From the NCBI RefSeq assembly GCF_003148745.1, contig NZ_QGGU01000011.1, forward strand, positions 1-64,000: a DNA stretch of 64,000 bases, given 5' to 3'. Below are positions 61,575 to 64,000 of this stretch, piece by piece. This DNA is from Pleionea mediterranea. Lineage in GTDB: Bacteria > Pseudomonadota > Gammaproteobacteria > Enterobacterales > Kangiellaceae. Made by a program: the position numbers and the translations under genes. Numbering within the stretch: position 1 is the stretch's first letter; the number at the start of each line of letters is the position of its first letter. A model generated the notes under the pieces. That model was not told the origin of the DNA and did no database searches. It was given only the letters and a program-made list of their open reading frames with translations.

Positions 61575-63266
61575 ATGACAGAAACAAAACGTTCTATTTT
61601 TATAACCCTACTGACAAGCCTGTCGCTGACACTGTTTGCAACCGCAAGCTTTGCCAAAGCGACGCTGATCCACAATGTACAAGGCTACACCCTTACGGGC
61701 AAACCGGGTAATGACGCCAAGCTGCTGACATTTCAGGCGATGGTATTCGACAATGGCAAGGTGCTCTATGTGGGCGACAAAACAACTGCTTCCGAGCGCT
61801 TTCCTGATGCCACGACCATAGACGGTAAAGGCAAAACCCTATTGCCGGGCTTAACCGATGCTCATGGCCATATTTTAGGGCTGGGGCAAGGTTTATCCAC
61901 GGTGGATCTTCGTGGGGCAGAGTCTGAGCAGGAAGCCGTCGATCGCGTCGTGGCTTACGCCAAAGCCAATCCAAAGCAAAAATGGATCATTGGTCGCGGC
62001 TGGAATCAGGTACTGTGGCCCGATAAAAGTTTTCCAACTCATCGCAGCCTCGACAAAATTAAACTCAACCGTCCCATTGTATTAAGCCGTGTAGACGGTC
62101 ATGCCGTATGGGTTAATGGCAAAGCCATGGCGCTGGCCGGCATCAATGACAAAACTCCGGATCCCGATGGTGGCCAGATCATTCGCGATGATAATGGCAA
62201 AGCCACCGGCGTATTAATTGATACCGCCGAAACACTGGTGACCAGTAAAATTCCGGCGCCAACGCAACTGGAAAACAACTTCGCACTCGATAAAGCCTTC
62301 AGTCATTTGTTGAGTCTGGGTATCACCAGTGCCCACGATGCCGGCATCGGGCAAGATATTTATCAGCTGTACCAGACCCGACAACAGGAAGATCGATTGC
62401 CGATGCGTGTTTACGCCATGCTCGATGGCAGCTCATCGAAACTGACGGACTGGTTAAACGCCGGAAAAATTGCCGATCCACAGGATAAACTGTCCATTCG
62501 CAGCGTTAAGCTGTATTCCGATGGCGCTCTGGGCAGCCGCGGTGCCGCAATGATCAAACCTTATTCCGATCAAAAAGATCACAAGGGACTGCTGGTTACC
62601 AAACCCGCCGTACTGGACGATAAAGTGCTGGAGATCTTATCCGCCGGTTTTCAGGCAAACATTCACGCCATTGGCGATCGCGGTAACCGCATCGTGTTAA
62701 ACGCCATTGAGCAAGCCTATAAAAAAGATTTGGGCAAAGGTTTGCGTCACCGGATTGAGCATACTCAGGTGGTGGCACTGGAAGACTTACAGAAAATCAA
62801 ACAACTGGACTTGATTGCTTCCATGCAGCCCACCCACGCCACCAGCGATATGAATATGGCCGAAGATCGCGTTGGCCCGCATCGCATTAAAGGCGCCTAC
62901 GCCTGGCGAACCCTGCTCGATCAGGGCACCATCATTGCTTCTGGCTCAGATTTTCCGGTTGAACTGGCCAACCCGTTTCATGGCATACACGCCGCTGTAA
63001 CACGTCAAAATCACCAGAACCAACCACCCGGTGGCTGGAAGCCGGAGCAGAAAATGACATTAATCGAAGCGCTGCGCAGTTTTACGCTGGATGCCGCCTA
63101 CGCCGCCCACCAGGAAGATACCTTAGGCTCACTGGAACCCGGCAAATGGGCTGACTTTATTCTGGTGGATCAGGATATCTTTAAGTTAGATCCCAGCAAG
63201 CTCTGGCAGGTTAATGTTGAACAAACCTGGGTTGCCGGTGAAAAACAATTTCAAAAAGCGTTATAA
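61575..63266 (+). CDS. YtcJ-like amidohydrolase, exported
   Basis: 563 residues with a signal peptide (ITLLTSLSLTLFATASFA). Amidohydro_3 family: LLPGLTDAHGHILGLG (first metal motif), IGRGWNQVLWPD, VKLYSDGALGSRGAAM, NIHAIGDRGNR, RIEHTQVV, and ASGSDFPVE (catalytic Asp). These exported enzymes hydrolyse amide substrates of unknown identity; the family is common in marine gammaproteobacteria. Monocistronic. Confidence 0.92.
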   Translation: MTETKRSIFITLLTSLSLTLFATASFAKATLIHNVQGYTLTGKPGNDAKLLTFQAMVFDNGKVLYVGDKTTASERFPDATTIDGKGKTLLPGLTDAHGHILGLGQGLSTVDLRGAESEQEAVDRVVAYAKANPKQKWIIGRGWNQVLWPDKSFPTHRSLDKIKLNRPIVLSRVDGHAVWVNGKAMALAGINDKTPDPDGGQIIRDDNGKATGVLIDTAETLVTSKIPAPTQLENNFALDKAFSHLLSLGITSAHDAGIGQDIYQLYQTRQQEDRLPMRVYAMLDGSSSKLTDWLNAGKIADPQDKLSIRSVKLYSDGALGSRGAAMIKPYSDQKDHKGLLVTKPAVLDDKVLEILSAGFQANIHAIGDRGNRIVLNAIEQAYKKDLGKGLRHRIEHTQVVALEDLQKIKQLDLIASMQPTHATSDMNMAEDRVGPHRIKGAYAWRTLLDQGTIIASGSDFPVELANPFHGIHAAVTRQNHQNQPPGGWKPEQKMTLIEALRSFTLDAAYAAHQEDTLGSLEPGKWADFILVDQDIFKLDPSKLWQVNVEQTWVAGEKQFQKAL

Positions 63267-63469
63267 TATCGCCTGACTATACAGGCTCGACACTCGTCCT
63301 CAGTACAGGTGACAACAACGAAGCCAGTGCAAGGTTAACCAGACAGCGCAATTCACAGCCGTGATACTGGCGCTTCTGGTAGTGATTAACTGGCTTTAAC
63401 ATCACTGGTTACTGAGGCAACTGCTTATCTGGGTCATTATTTTTCAAACATTTTTTCAGGAGATAAACT

Positions 63470-63751
63470 ATGGTACGCGCTACTGCCCGTCATCTATTGG
63501 TCGACAGTGAAGACAAATGCAACGACATTAAGCAACAAATTGAGCAAGGCGCCGATTTTGCCGACATGGCAAAAGAACACTCAAGCTGCCCATCTGGTCG
63601 CAGTGGCGGTGATCTGGGTGAGTTTGGTCGTGGCCAGATGGTTAAAGAATTTGATGAGGTGGTATTCACCGCACCGGTCAATACCGTACAAGGTCCGGTA
63701 AAAACTCAGTTTGGTTACCACTTGCTGGAAGTAACCAACCGTACCGAATAA
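63470..63751 (+). CDS. ppiC: Parvulin-type peptidyl-prolyl cis-trans isomerase
   Basis: 93 residues, as E. coli PpiC. RATARHLLVDSEDKCNDIKQQI, FADMAKEHSSCPSGRSGGDLGEFGRGQMVKEFDEVVF and VKTQFGYHLLEV are the parvulin core. No signal peptide, so cytoplasmic. CAGGAGAT precedes the ATG. The last 249 bases of the window hold no gene; a GC-containing inverted repeat (GGGATGTACG ... CGTACGTCCC, 63791-63845) with an inner hairpin may be its 3' end. Confidence 0.93.
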   Translation: MVRATARHLLVDSEDKCNDIKQQIEQGADFADMAKEHSSCPSGRSGGDLGEFGRGQMVKEFDEVVFTAPVNTVQGPVKTQFGYHLLEVTNRTE

Positions 63752-64000
63752 GATTGGTTGCGTTTCAAGTTATTCATTGAAATAAAGCAAGGGGATGTAC
63801 GGGTACAGAGTTATCTGATTCATTTTATAAAATCAGCGTACGTCCCAATTTATGAAAGCGTTCATCTTTTAACAATTAAATTAAGCTCTTAACAATTGAA
63901 CTGTTACATTTTGTTTTAACCAATCGAATACGCAATTGCTTTCACAAGCCGTTTACTCATTCATCAATCAACTATCAGCCCATCACAACGAGAAAACATC

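Overview
This window reads as chromosomal DNA of a marine-type gammaproteobacterium. The order rnr, rlmB, rpsF-rpsR-rplI, dnaB, alr is the classic gammaproteobacterial one. SpeD is of the E. coli type, thrA is a fused aspartokinase/homoserine dehydrogenase, and envelope families such as TorF-like porins, DUF3015/DUF4105, RssA and TIGR03545/TIGR03546 fit the same class. The base composition is moderately AT-rich. The peptidase- and amidohydrolase-rich content recalls Kangiella-like genera, but that placement is only a guess. I see no rRNA, CRISPR array, prophage or transposase gene.

Layout. 0.1-3.4 kb: a TonB-dependent receptor and a YjbQ protein. 3.4-15.2 kb: a minus-strand housekeeping block (alr, dnaB, rplI, rpsR, rpsF, a 1370-residue membrane protein of unknown function, rlmB, rnr), with tRNA-Leu(CAG) divergent from rnr. 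15.3-20.2 kb: an AT-rich accessory segment with a small barrel protein, a decayed DUF2799 copy, a DUF3015 gene, a DUF4105/Lnb-like gene and an intact DUF2799 lipoprotein gene. 20.5-32.4 kb: an RssA-like patatin, small proteins, a LacI-type regulator, an S9 peptidase, two GGDEF proteins, a BPSS1780-type membrane protein and a short-chain dehydrogenase. 32.5-35.7 kb: the TIGR03545/TIGR03546 pair and a TorF-like porin. 36-38.3 kb: egtB-egtD for ergothioneine. 38.3-41 kb: a GcvA-type regulator, a small exported protein and CtlX. 41-44.1 kb: a membrane kinase-pseudokinase facing a tail-anchored triple-FHA protein. 44.2-47 kb: DUF819, Mpo1-like and a divergent SAM hydrolase-like protein. 47.1-49.3 kb: an ECF sigma/anti-sigma/exported coiled-coil operon. 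49.5-64 kb: peroxiredoxin, metallo-hydrolase, amidohydrolases, thrA and thrB without thrC, an esterase and membrane protein bracketed by REP-like palindromes, speD, DUF3185, a fructosamine kinase and a parvulin.

The most unusual signals are these. Short tandem iterations with a period close to 15 bp sit at several gene borders, and one of them triplicates an in-frame stop codon. Two inverted pairs of GTAG-headed palindromes bracket a two-gene cassette. A pseudogenised duplicate of the DUF2799 gene brackets an AT-rich Lnb-like locus. A kinase-pseudokinase lies convergent with a triple-FHA membrane protein. A SAM hydrolase homologue has lost the His of its active-site triad. Starts were reassigned where a long open frame began with an unsupported TTG and a better Shine-Dalgarno and signal peptide lay downstream. 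Family names come from recognising the sequences; no database search was run.
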